Assembly (NCBI GenBank): GCA_012271065.1
Contig: JAAXHE010000085.1
Coordinates: forward strand, 1-6,952
Direction of reading: 5' to 3'
Length of the DNA: 6,952 nucleotides
Origin: Candidatus Latescibacterota bacterium
GTDB taxonomy: Bacteria > Latescibacterota > UBA2968 > GCA-2709665
Shown here: positions 1 to 5,900 of the stretch, in pieces
Layout: every line of letters begins with the position of its first letter
Position numbering within the stretch: the first letter of the stretch is position 1
The notes under the pieces: model-generated
The model's database searches: none
What the model saw: the letters and a program-made list of their open reading frames with translations, nothing else
Told to the model about the DNA's origin: nothing
Program-made: the position numbers and the translations under genes

Positions 1-639
1 GTTGATGGGATCGGGACCTTCACCGGGCTTCCGCCAAAAATAAAACGCGGAAACCTCCGTGATGTCGCCCAGGAAGAATCTGAGCAGATCCACCATATGA
101 ATCGTATTCTCGACAAACGATCCGCCGCAGAGTTCGAAACGGCTTGTCCCGTATCGAATGTGACCGCCGCTGTAAAGCAGTTGAACAAGCGCGTGTCTGG
201 GCGTCCGTTCCGATACCCGGTCCCGCATGAACGTCGCGGATGCGTAATAACGACTCATGAAACCAACCTGAGAAGGGACGCCAGACTTCCGGATCGCCTC
301 GCTGAACCGCACGGCCTGTGCGATATCGAGGGTCTGGGGTTTCTCCACCATTACAGGGATCCCCTTCTCCGCGGCGATCAACTCGGCATCCGAATGCAGG
401 GTGGGCGGGATGCAGATGTAAACCCCGTCCAGATCCTCCCGCTCGAACATTTCCCGATGGTCGGTATATACGGCATTCGCCCCGAAAGTCCGCGCCTGGT
501 TGGCGGCCGTTTCACCGTCCATGTCGCAGAATGCCTGCAATGTCACCCGGCCCTTGTCCGCCAGTGCGGCCAGCGGCGGAAGATGGGCATTTACCGTAAT
601 GTAACCCAGGCCGACAAAACCAAGTCTCGGCGCCGTCAT
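1..639 (-). CDS. Gfo/Idh/MocA family oxidoreductase, N-terminal part (cut by window edge)
   Basis: The frame is open from an ATG at 639 to the window edge, giving 213 codons without a stop. The protein begins with a Rossmann dinucleotide-binding motif (GFVGLGY, residues 7-13), has an acidic residue at the end of the second strand (CDMD, about 38-41), and carries the family signature EKP at residues 99-101 (VMVEKPQTLD). A second-domain motif TIHMVDLLRF (179-188) supplies the His181/Asp184 pair typical of the catalytic site. Members are usually 330-400 residues, so about the last 40% is missing. These cytoplasmic NAD(P)-dependent enzymes oxidise or reduce sugars, inositols and related polyols; the substrate cannot be read from sequence. 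It starts 20 bases after the stop of the upstream glycosyltransferase, with GAGG about 9 bases before the ATG, so it is probably co-transcribed with it. It is a different paralogue from the one at 4593-5606. The family call is secure, the specific reaction unknown. Confidence 0.93.
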   Translation of the reverse strand, partial: MTAPRLGFVGLGYITVNAHLPPLAALADKGRVTLQAFCDMDGETAANQARTFGANAVYTDHREMFEREDLDGVYICIPPTLHSDAELIAAEKGIPVMVEKPQTLDIAQAVRFSEAIRKSGVPSQVGFMSRYYASATFMRDRVSERTPRHALVQLLYSGGHIRYGTSRFELCGGSFVENTIHMVDLLRFFLGDITEVSAFYFWRKPGEGPDPIN

Positions 640-659
640 CCTAAGCTTCCTCGATCTGT

Positions 660-1346
660 TCACCGCACGTCGCGATAGAGACGACACAGCCGTTTGTCGG
701 AAACCGAACACAGATAGAGAATTCGCAACATCCACATCCAGAAAATCGTGGGCACGACCCCCCAGCGCCGCCACCGGCGGGTGGACGTGCAGACGCTGCC
801 GTCCAGGAGGACGAAGCGGCCCAGCTCCCTGACGGACGCGCAGAACTCCGAGTCTTCGAAGAGCGCCACGTCGGGAAAGCCGGCCACGCGGTCGAACACG
901 GCCCGCCGGACATATATTCCCTGATCCCCGTAGATGACCCCAAGATACCTGGACCGCATTGTGGAGAGGAAGGCGATGGTCCGGAACATCCACGAGTCCT
1001 CGGAAAGCCCCAGCCGGAAACTTCCACCGGCCACGCAGGGATCCTCGAGCGACTCCCGGATCATCCGCATTGCGCCGTCAGGCAGAAACGTGTCGGCATG
1101 CAAAAACAGCAGCGCCTCACCCGAGGCCGACTTCGCTCCGCGGTTCATCTGTACGGATCGGCCGGGTCTCGGCGACGTTACCAGCCGCGCAAATCCGGCT
1201 TCCCGGGTTCGTTCCTGCGTACCGTCGCGGCTGCCGCCATCGACCACGATCACTTCAACGTTCCGTTGTCCGCGGAACTGCGCCAGGCAGCCTGCTATCG
1301 CTTTCGCTTCATTGATAACGGGAATGATGACACTGACTTGCAACAT
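660..1346 (-). CDS. Family 2 glycosyltransferase, TIGR04283 type (arsenosugar-biosynthesis-like)
   Basis: A 228-residue GT-A fold glycosyltransferase. Visible motifs are the N-terminal strand VSVIIPVINE (4-13), the nucleotide-sugar loop VVDGGSRDGT (34-43), RPGRSVQMNRGA (60-71), the metal-binding region FLHADT (81-86), GDQGIYVRR (140-148) and the acidic FEDSEF (163-168). The last three are characteristic of the TIGR04283 subgroup, named after arsenosugar biosynthesis because members often sit beside a TIGR04282/DUF2064 partner and a radical-SAM protein. Neither partner is visible here, so arsenosugar synthesis is only a family-level suggestion. A hydrophobic patch near residues 193-212 may associate with the membrane. 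The length is normal for the subgroup. The ATG at 1346 lies directly before the first beta strand but has only a weak ribosome-binding site. It follows the CDP-alcohol phosphatidyltransferase gene by 30 bases and precedes the partial oxidoreductase by 20, consistent with one transcript. Confidence 0.88.
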   Translation of the reverse strand: MLQVSVIIPVINEAKAIAGCLAQFRGQRNVEVIVVDGGSRDGTQERTREAGFARLVTSPRPGRSVQMNRGAKSASGEALLFLHADTFLPDGAMRMIRESLEDPCVAGGSFRLGLSEDSWMFRTIAFLSTMRSRYLGVIYGDQGIYVRRAVFDRVAGFPDVALFEDSEFCASVRELGRFVLLDGSVCTSTRRWRRWGVVPTIFWMWMLRILYLCSVSDKRLCRLYRDVR

Positions 1347-1376
1347 GTTCTCGTGGGAATATTTAACCCTGACGAT

Positions 1377-1946
1377 TTACCGCTTTTGGACAGGAAATCT
1401 GCGCGCGTAGCTAACGGACGAAGCCAGCAAAAGCAACGCCGAAAGGTACAGAAAAGGAGCCTTCAGCGACTGTGCGTCCATTGCGTAGGCAATCAGCAAC
1501 ACGCTCATCGCACAACTGGTCAGCTTGCCCCAGACGTTGGAAGTGAGTACGATTCGGTCCCGCTTTAGCAGAAAGACACCGGCCAGGACAATCGCAACAT
1601 CGCGCCCCACGACCACCACGACCACCCAGAGCGGCAATCCCTTCACCAGCGCCAGGACGATCGCGATCGCATCGATCGCCACCTTGTCGGCAATCGGATC
1701 CAGGATCTTTCCCCAGCGCGTTACGGTCCCCCAGCGCCTCGCGAGATATCCGTCCAGAATATCGGTTATAATCATCACCATGACAACGGTGAACAGATAC
1801 CACTTATACGCCGGACCCTTCCATATCATCCAGAGAACCGGGCCGGTCAATGCGACGCGGAGCAGGCTGAGCCCGTTTGCAGTCGTCCAGAACGGATCCG
1901 CCGGACGATTCCGGCGCGGCGTGGCAGGGGAGGCGCTTTCGTTCAT
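1377..1946 (-). CDS. CDP-alcohol phosphatidyltransferase family membrane protein (PgsA-like)
   Basis: A 189-residue integral membrane enzyme that transfers a phosphatidyl group from a CDP-linked lipid to an alcohol, releasing CMP. The complete CDP-alcohol phosphotransferase motif is visible: Asp62, Asp65-Gly66, Ala69-Arg70, Gly79, Asp83 and Asp87, with canonical spacing (DGYLAR, eight residues, then GKILDPIADK). The acidic residues bind the divalent metal and serve catalysis. Hydrophobic segments lie near 26-42, 50-64, about 90-116 and 133-180. The N-terminal ANGLSLLRV resembles the NLLTLLR start of phosphatidylglycerophosphate synthases, but the acceptor alcohol cannot be decided from sequence. 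The frame is open upstream to 2195, but the ATG at 1946 is preferred: it has AGGCGG just upstream, forms a 4-base ATGA overlap with the preceding gene, and gives a normal family length. Coupling to a carbohydrate-binding protein and to a glycosyltransferase hints at a role outside core phospholipid synthesis. Confidence 0.92.
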   Translation of the reverse strand: MNESASPATPRRNRPADPFWTTANGLSLLRVALTGPVLWMIWKGPAYKWYLFTVVMVMIITDILDGYLARRWGTVTRWGKILDPIADKVAIDAIAIVLALVKGLPLWVVVVVVGRDVAIVLAGVFLLKRDRIVLTSNVWGKLTSCAMSVLLIAYAMDAQSLKAPFLYLSALLLLASSVSYARRFPVQKR

Positions 1947-2602
1947 CGATCCGCCTTTTCGCGGGGCGAGAGCACCACACAGCCCATGTTCGCCAATTCG
2001 CAGAACGCATTCTGCGCGGGCCCCCACGTGGTCAGATGATACCTCCCGTCCGGTAACTTCTGGCTTCTTGTGAAATTCGCGAAAATGCGCGACATGCCAT
2101 CGTGCTGCGCCCTGCTCACTTCCGGTACGCCGTCCCAGGGGATGGCCAGCTGCGCGCACCAGCGCCCGTTCCCGTCCACCTCTCCGACCGTCCACCTCAG
2201 CCCAGGCACGTCGAATTTCGCCATCGCCGGCCAGTCGCTCTCCTCTTCACACGGGAAGTAAAGATCCAGAACGGCGCCAAGCGGGTTCACCTCGATTTCG
2301 TAGTAGCCGCTTCCGGCTCGAAGGAAGACCTCCACCGCGCATTCGTTGAACAGGTCCTGGTCCCGCGCCCGCATCGTCACCGGAACGGGGGCTGGATCCG
2401 ATACAAGACACACGTAAAGGGCCTCATCGTCCCAAAGCGCCGAGGCTTCCAGGAAATAACCGGGCGGGTCGGCCTCGGTTCCAATCAAATGGAATTCCCG
2501 GCTGACGGTTTCGGCCGACGCCCACACCGTACCACTAATGATTCCATCCAACGGCGGCGGGACGGGGACCCTTCTGCAGCAGTAGACCGGTCTCTCTCTC
2601 AT
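1943..2602 (-). CDS. Carbohydrate-binding family 9-like (CBM9-like) protein
   Basis: The predicted protein has 219 residues and matches the pattern of stand-alone CBM9-like beta-sandwich domains. It has PLDGIISGTVW at 17-27, the central LWDDEALYVCLVSDP at 56-70, DLFNECAVEVFL at 83-94, YYEIEVNPLGAVLDLYF at 100-116, an IPW strand, and a C-terminal LTTWGPAQNAFCELANMG block near 190-210. The strand order LDG...W, LYV, EVFL, YYEIEVNP is the family hallmark. The family binds carbohydrates in xylanases, but similar stand-alone proteins in heterotrophic bacteria have no settled ligand. No signal peptide is visible, so a cytoplasmic location is inferred. An in-frame TTG at 2629 would add nine residues; the ATG at 2602 is chosen because AGGAAGG lies 8 bases upstream. 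The stop overlaps the ATG of the phosphatidyltransferase gene by four bases, implying translational coupling. Confidence 0.84.
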   Translation of the reverse strand: MRERPVYCCRRVPVPPPLDGIISGTVWASAETVSREFHLIGTEADPPGYFLEASALWDDEALYVCLVSDPAPVPVTMRARDQDLFNECAVEVFLRAGSGYYEIEVNPLGAVLDLYFPCEEESDWPAMAKFDVPGLRWTVGEVDGNGRWCAQLAIPWDGVPEVSRAQHDGMSRIFANFTRSQKLPDGRYHLTTWGPAQNAFCELANMGCVVLSPREKADR

Positions 2603-2706
2603 CGACAGTTCCTTCCTGAATTCGTGCAAGGGAACGAAAGCGCCTGCAGGCCGTGTGAGTTCGCAACCTCCCGGGTTACGACACCGGCGATTGTCGCCGC
2701 GTTCAT
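2599..2706 (-). other. Small open frame (35 codons) filling the gap, uncertain
   Basis: Between the C26 remnant and the CBM9-like gene lies a 35-codon frame that begins MNAATIAGVVTREV and ends SGRNCR. Its ATG at 2706 lies one base after the remnant's stop, and its own stop overlaps the ATG at 2602 in an ATGA arrangement. There is no good ribosome-binding site before its ATG and no recognisable family. The neat fit may be chance, since a gap this short is easily stop-free. It could be a small coupled leader peptide or simply intergenic sequence. Confidence 0.2.
2611..2617 (-). promoter_or_regulatory. Ribosome-binding site selecting the 2602 start
   Basis: Read on the minus strand this is AGGAAGG, 8 bases before the ATG at 2602. 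It decides between that start and the in-frame TTG at 2629, which would place this sequence inside the coding region. Confidence 0.7.
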
Positions 2707-2707
2707 T

Positions 2708-3018
2708 TCAGTCCCGGTCGACGGTTTCCCTGTTTCCACCCGCACGCGATTGTGCTACCAGGTGTTCGAAGATGCGGTCCCACACCGTGCCTGGCAACGC
2801 TTCGGGGTGAAACTGTACGCCAATAATGCGTCCGTCTTCCGTCTCTATCCCTTCAATGACGCCGTCTTCGCTTACCGCATTGACGCGGAGCCCGTTACCG
2901 GGTCCTTCGATCGCCTGAATATGGAAGCTGTTCACCTGGAGAGAGTCGCCCGGCCGGCCGGTCAGCCGCGCGAGCCAGGTATCCGCCAGCGTGTGAACCC
3001 GGTGCCGCACGCGACAAA
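2708..3018 (-). pseudogene. Truncated peptidase C26 / gamma-glutamyl-GABA hydrolase-like (class I GATase) remnant
   Basis: About 100 codons match the C-terminal half of class I glutamine-amidotransferase-like peptidase C26 proteins (PuuD-like hydrolases that cleave gamma-glutamyl amides). Counting from a GTG at 3010, the family block VNSFHIQAI lies at 26-34, a DGVIEGIE strand at 49-56, and GVQFHPEAL at 64-72, where His68 and Glu70 correspond to the catalytic His and Glu. The N-terminal half, including the nucleophile-cysteine elbow (typically GICRG), is absent: recognisable homology begins within a few codons of the TauE stop at 3019, and upstream in this frame there is only antiphase TauE sequence. 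Full-length members have roughly 230-260 residues. Without the cysteine it cannot be a working hydrolase, so it is best read as a deletion remnant; a short translated product from the GTG cannot be excluded. The stop is a TGA at 2708-2710. Confidence 0.75.
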
Positions 3019-3735
3019 TTAGGAAAACATCAACCGAACGCCAATCGCCAGTACCAGGGCCAGGATTGCCCTGTTGAACCAGACGACGGACAACCGGCGG
3101 TTCATCAGGATACCGAGCCCCACGCCTGCGGCAAGCGTCGGCAGCATGAAGAGGTCCATGCGCCACACTTCCGGGCCCAGCAGGCCCAATTGTGCATAGG
3201 CCAGCGCTTTCATGGAATTCAGCGCCATTCCGACCAGCACCGCGATAGCCACAAATACCCTGCCGCTCAGGCCCTGGGGAATGAGATACAACATCAGGAT
3301 GATGCCGCCGGAATGGGTAAGTACCGAAACGACACCGAGCGCCACGCCGGCCGCGACCGCCGAAACGGACGGTACTTTCGGCAGACGGTCTCTAAACGCC
3401 TGCAACAGGCCGAAGACGCACGCCAATCCGCCCAGCACCCGCCGGAACCAGAGGTCGGGAATGGCATCCAGCAAAACCCAGCCAACCAGCACACCGATCG
3501 CCATCCCCGGAATCAGGCTCCCGACAACCCTGGAAACGCGGTACTTCCAATAATACCGAATCGCGATCAGATCCGCCGCCAGAGACAGTGGCAACATGAC
3601 GCCCAGCGCCAGCTTGGCGGGTATCACCAGCGCCAGCAGCGGCGTCACGACGACGCCCACACCGCCGCCGAACCCTGCCTTCATGATGCCAATGAGCAGG
3701 CCCGCCAAAGCCAGCACCAAATGCGTAATGTCCAA
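3019..3735 (-). CDS. TauE/SafE family sulfite exporter-type permease
   Basis: The predicted integral membrane protein has 238 residues, seven to eight hydrophobic segments and very few charges. It has the two-repeat layout of the TauE/SafE family: a first glycine-rich signature IMKAGFGGGVGVVVTPLLAL at about 17-36, a short basic loop (RYYWKYRVSRVV), and a second repeat with VSVLTHSGGIILMLYLIPQGLSG followed by the NSMKALAYAQLG segment. Family members export or import sulfite, sulfonates or other small organic anions; the substrate here is unknown because no sulfur-metabolism gene is nearby. The frame is open from a GTG at 3780, but the TTG at 3735 is preferred: GAGAGGG lies 6 bases upstream, and the resulting protein starts immediately before the first membrane segment. 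An 81-base gap with an inverted repeat separates it from the preceding glycosyltransferase. The TAA stop is followed directly by the C26 remnant, so a rearrangement ended just behind this gene. Confidence 0.92.
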   Translation of the reverse strand: MDITHLVLALAGLLIGIMKAGFGGGVGVVVTPLLALVIPAKLALGVMLPLSLAADLIAIRYYWKYRVSRVVGSLIPGMAIGVLVGWVLLDAIPDLWFRRVLGGLACVFGLLQAFRDRLPKVPSVSAVAAGVALGVVSVLTHSGGIILMLYLIPQGLSGRVFVAIAVLVGMALNSMKALAYAQLGLLGPEVWRMDLFMLPTLAAGVGLGILMNRRLSVVWFNRAILALVLAIGVRLMFS

Positions 3736-3741
3736 ACGGTA

Positions 3742-3748
3742 CCCTCTC
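3742..3748 (-). promoter_or_regulatory. Ribosome-binding site supporting the TTG start at 3735
   Basis: GAGAGGG on the minus strand, 6 bases before TTG 3735-3733. It is the only good Shine-Dalgarno match near the start of the permease and outweighs the GTG at 3780, which would add a charged, non-hydrophobic extension. Confidence 0.65.
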
Positions 3749-3759
3749 GTAACCGAAGC

Positions 3760-3802
3760 CGGGAAATCGGTCCCGCGCACCGGCCGGCGAACCGGTTTCC
3801 CG
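3760..3802. repeat. Intercistronic inverted repeat (11-base arms)
   Basis: Arms CGGGAAATCGG (3760-3770) and CCGGTTTCCCG (3792-3802) pair along 11 positions, with one G-U wobble in plus-strand RNA and one C-A mismatch in minus-strand RNA. The 21-base loop contains the palindrome CCGGCCGG. It fills most of the gap between the glycosyltransferase stop and the permease ribosome-binding site. No T-run follows on the minus strand, so it is not a standard intrinsic terminator. It may stabilise or punctuate the mRNA. Confidence 0.6.
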
Positions 3803-3816
3803 CCTCCATGCGGCGA

Positions 3817-4596
3817 CTACCGGTTGCTGCCGAACACCTTTCTCTTCAATTTCCGGAGTACGCAGAACAGCCAGCGAGCGTCCCTGATGACCGGCAATCT
3901 GAAATAGAGCCCGAGCCGGTATTTCCGTCGCACGTGCCAGACCGCCCGGTCGTCGGACTCCCTGCGGCTGATGTTGGCGCCGTGGATCCGGTAGTAATAG
4001 AGGGGTTTTGGAACATAATGACCGCAGCCGCGCCGTCTCATGACGACATTCAGCCACAGATCCCAATCCTGATAACGCCGCAGGGATTCGTCGAATCCCG
4101 GAAAACTCCCTGCCCGCAGCAGCGAGGCGACATCCACATAGTTGCCCTTTCGCAGCCTGTCCGGCTGGAAGGGCCCGGATTTCCTGACGCCGTCCGGCTC
4201 CGGGTGCCAGGAACCGTCACCGTCCGTGAAGTTGATCCGATCGCAATAAACGAAATCGAGACCCGGCCTTGCGCACGCCGCTCCATGCAGCACATCCAGG
4301 AATTCGGACGACATATAGTTGTCCGCGTCGAAAAAGACCACCCATTCCGCCGAGACAAGGTTGAAGCCGAAATTTCGGGACTTGTTCCCGTTCAGGAATT
4401 CAACACGGCGGTAGTCCATCTCCGGAAACTGCCGGGCGACGGCCTCGGTCTCGTCGGTACTGGCATCGTCCACGACGAGCACCGACGCCGGTTTCAGCAA
4501 CTGGCTCTCAATCGAATGCAGGCATTGCCGGAGATAGCGGCCGTAATTGTGACAGGTGACGATTACGGCTATATCCGCCTTGCGCTCTGGAATCAT
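3817..4596 (-). CDS. Family 2 glycosyltransferase (GT-A fold)
   Basis: The predicted enzyme has 259 residues and transfers a sugar from a nucleotide-sugar donor. The GT2 motifs appear in order: VIVTCHNYGRYLRQCLHSI (11-29), the nucleotide-binding VVDDASTDET (41-50), the DxD metal motif FFDADNY (88-94), the acceptor-site RYQDWDLWL (174-182, equivalent to the ED/QDW catalytic-base region) and YYYRIHGANIS (200-210), often seen in polysaccharide and surface-glycan transferases. There is no membrane domain, but the C-terminus is basic (LRKLKRKVFGSNR), which could hold it at the membrane surface. The frame is open upstream to 4731, but the ATG at 4596 is chosen because it directly precedes the first beta strand and overlaps the stop of the upstream oxidoreductase by four bases (ATGA). 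That coupling suggests the two act on the same sugar product. Donor and acceptor cannot be told from sequence. Confidence 0.93.
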   Translation of the reverse strand: MIPERKADIAVIVTCHNYGRYLRQCLHSIESQLLKPASVLVVDDASTDETEAVARQFPEMDYRRVEFLNGNKSRNFGFNLVSAEWVVFFDADNYMSSEFLDVLHGAACARPGLDFVYCDRINFTDGDGSWHPEPDGVRKSGPFQPDRLRKGNYVDVASLLRAGSFPGFDESLRRYQDWDLWLNVVMRRRGCGHYVPKPLYYYRIHGANISRRESDDRAVWHVRRKYRLGLYFRLPVIRDARWLFCVLRKLKRKVFGSNR

Positions 4597-5606
4597 CCCT
4601 GCCCGTCCGGTGCCTGCGGTCGCTCGGGAACCTGCCCTCTGGCTATGCGCAACAGTTCGACCTGGTACTCCAGACCGAGCAGCCCGTCCGCTCCCGACAC
4701 GACGGGCCGACCGTGGGACCCCCGTACGCACGATACAAAGTCATCGACCAGTATGTGCAGAAAGTCGTCACATTGGACAGATTCACTTCCGTGGACGAGG
4801 CGGGCGCGGTAGATTTCATCGTCGACGACGTACCCCTCCCAATCCACCATGAAGCCGTTGACACCAAACCGTCGCACCGGTATGCCCTCATCGATATCCC
4901 GCATGACCAGGTCCACGCCGCACCGTCCGGGGCCGCTGACGTAATCGAACCGCGCCCGGTTCTCACGCTCTTCGATTTCGCAGACGGCGGTTGTCATATC
5001 CATCCTGCCATCCGGAAGGAAGCCAATGACCAGACTCAATGCGTGCGGGGCCACGTCCGCCCAGATTTCCTCGTAGCGTTTCGGCCCTTTTCGTCCCTTC
5101 ACCTCCATTTCCATCGTAATCCTGGTGACGTCGTCCCACGCTCCTCGGACCTGCTCGTAAAACGCCCGATAGTGCGGTATGCCCGCCGGATACTGGGCAG
5201 ACACCCCCAACAGACGTCCCGCACCCTTCGCTTTCGAAACGACCGCCCGTCCGTCGGCCAGAATCTCATCCAGTTCCTTGTCTTTGTCCCAGCAGAACGG
5301 CTTCTCGCAAAGCACGTGTGCGCCGGCGTCAAGCGCGGCAATCGCGTGCGCCCTGTGCAACGGATACGGACTCGTCACCGCGACGATGTCGGGGGTTTCC
5401 TCCCGCAACATCACCTCCACATCCTGGTACGCCCGGCCGCGGAAGCCGAAGTACGACGCCAGCCGTGCGCGGGTGCGCTCGCATGAATCCCTGGACGTGC
5501 CCGCGAACGCAACCACGTCGCACCCGGAGAGATCGTACCAACGGGCATGATGCTGACCGATTCCACTGGCGCCTATAACGGCGACGCTGAGCGGCGTGTC
5601 GTTCAT
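4593..5606 (-). CDS. Gfo/Idh/MocA family oxidoreductase
   Basis: The predicted cytoplasmic NAD(P)-dependent oxidoreductase is complete at 337 residues, the usual family length. The N-terminal Rossmann motif is VAVIGASGIGQHHARWY (8-24), a slight variant of GxGxxG. The family signature EKP is at 101-103 (VLCEKPFCW) with Lys102 as expected catalytic residue, and the second domain has WADVAPHALSLVIGF (182-196) with His188 at the substrate site. The frame remains open upstream to 5834, but the ATG at 5606 is chosen: AGGAG lies 5 bases upstream and the Rossmann strand starts a few residues in. The 76-codon upstream extension has no recognised domain. It is the first gene of the minus-strand block, facing away from ferritin, with a candidate promoter about 40-70 bases upstream. 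Its stop overlaps the start of the glycosyltransferase. The likely substrate is a sugar or nucleotide-sugar, but this is inference from context only. Confidence 0.95.
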   Translation of the reverse strand: MNDTPLSVAVIGASGIGQHHARWYDLSGCDVVAFAGTSRDSCERTRARLASYFGFRGRAYQDVEVMLREETPDIVAVTSPYPLHRAHAIAALDAGAHVLCEKPFCWDKDKELDEILADGRAVVSKAKGAGRLLGVSAQYPAGIPHYRAFYEQVRGAWDDVTRITMEMEVKGRKGPKRYEEIWADVAPHALSLVIGFLPDGRMDMTTAVCEIEERENRARFDYVSGPGRCGVDLVMRDIDEGIPVRRFGVNGFMVDWEGYVVDDEIYRARLVHGSESVQCDDFLHILVDDFVSCVRGSHGRPVVSGADGLLGLEYQVELLRIARGQVPERPQAPDGQG

Positions 5607-5645
5607 GACTGCTCCTGGCCAATGATTCCGTCGACGGGCCCTTGT

Positions 5646-5674
5646 AAAATAGATATCCTCACAACCGGGGCCAA
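5646..5674 (-). promoter_or_regulatory. Candidate sigma70-type promoter for the minus-strand block
   Basis: On the minus strand, TTGGCC (5674-5669) is followed after 17 bases by TATTTT (5651-5646); each hexamer matches consensus at four of six positions. Transcription would begin near 5639 and leave a leader of about 33 bases carrying AGGAG before the ATG at 5606. The position is right but the match is modest. Confidence 0.4.
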
Positions 5675-5817
5675 TGCTTTTTTCCGGCGCCCGGCAGGTG
5701 TGCGCCCCGGTCTCCCCCGCCAGCTCGCTGGCGGCGTCAAGACCGACTTTTAGCGCGGCGAATCCGTGTGCCATCCCGACCGGACGGACGAACGTTCCGC
5801 GCATCTGCAGGATGGTC

Positions 5818-5858
5818 TTTCCTTTTGAGGGCATTAAAGGAAACCCTTGTTTTTTTTC
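5818..5858 (+). repeat. Inverted repeat followed by a T-run (terminator-like)
   Basis: TTTCCTTT (5818-5825) and AAAGGAAA (5836-5843) are perfect 8-base arms around a 10-base loop, followed after a few bases by TTGTTTTTTTT. This has the shape of a plus-strand intrinsic terminator, though the stem is AT-rich and no plus-strand gene precedes it. The T-run overlaps the -35 area of the ferritin promoter, so it may only be part of the promoter's AT-rich context. Confidence 0.35.
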
Positions 5859-5874
5859 TGCTTTTTGATATACT
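5847..5874 (+). promoter_or_regulatory. Candidate sigma70-type promoter for ferritin
   Basis: TTGTTT (5847-5852), a 16-base spacer and TATACT (5869-5874). The -10 box matches consensus in five of six positions, and the whole stretch is the most AT-rich part of the intergenic region. Transcription would start near 5881, giving a leader of about 118 bases before the ferritin ATG. No clear Fur box was seen. Confidence 0.5.
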
Positions 5875-5900
5875 TAGCATTCCGCCTCCGTCTTCAGATC

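Noticed and set aside
97..678. Plus-strand open frame of 193 codons
   Set aside because: It lies opposite the partial oxidoreductase, whose Rossmann and EKP motifs are unmistakable.
1947..2195. In-frame upstream extension of the phosphatidyltransferase
   Set aside because: It overlaps the conserved C-terminus of the CBM9-like gene; the ATGA-coupled ATG at 1946 gives the normal family length.
2102..3022. Plus-strand open frame of 306 codons
   Set aside because: Antisense to the CBM9-like gene and the C26 remnant, with no recognisable motif or ribosome-binding site.
4597..4731. In-frame upstream extension of the glycosyltransferase
   Set aside because: It is Arg/Gly-rich shadow of the oxidoreductase C-terminus and the ATG at 4596 directly precedes the first beta strand.
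3190..4812. Very long plus-strand open frame (540 codons)
   Set aside because: It is antisense to two minus-strand genes with clear domains, is dominated by Gln, Arg, Pro and His, and has no family motif. It is a shadow caused by GC-biased codon use.
5607..5834. Possible 76-residue N-terminal extension of the oxidoreductase, with a stretch faintly like the end of a microcompartment shell (BMC) domain
   Set aside because: The likeness rests on a few alanine and glycine positions; the ATG at 5606 has a good ribosome-binding site and lies directly before the Rossmann fold, and a candidate promoter sits inside the extension.
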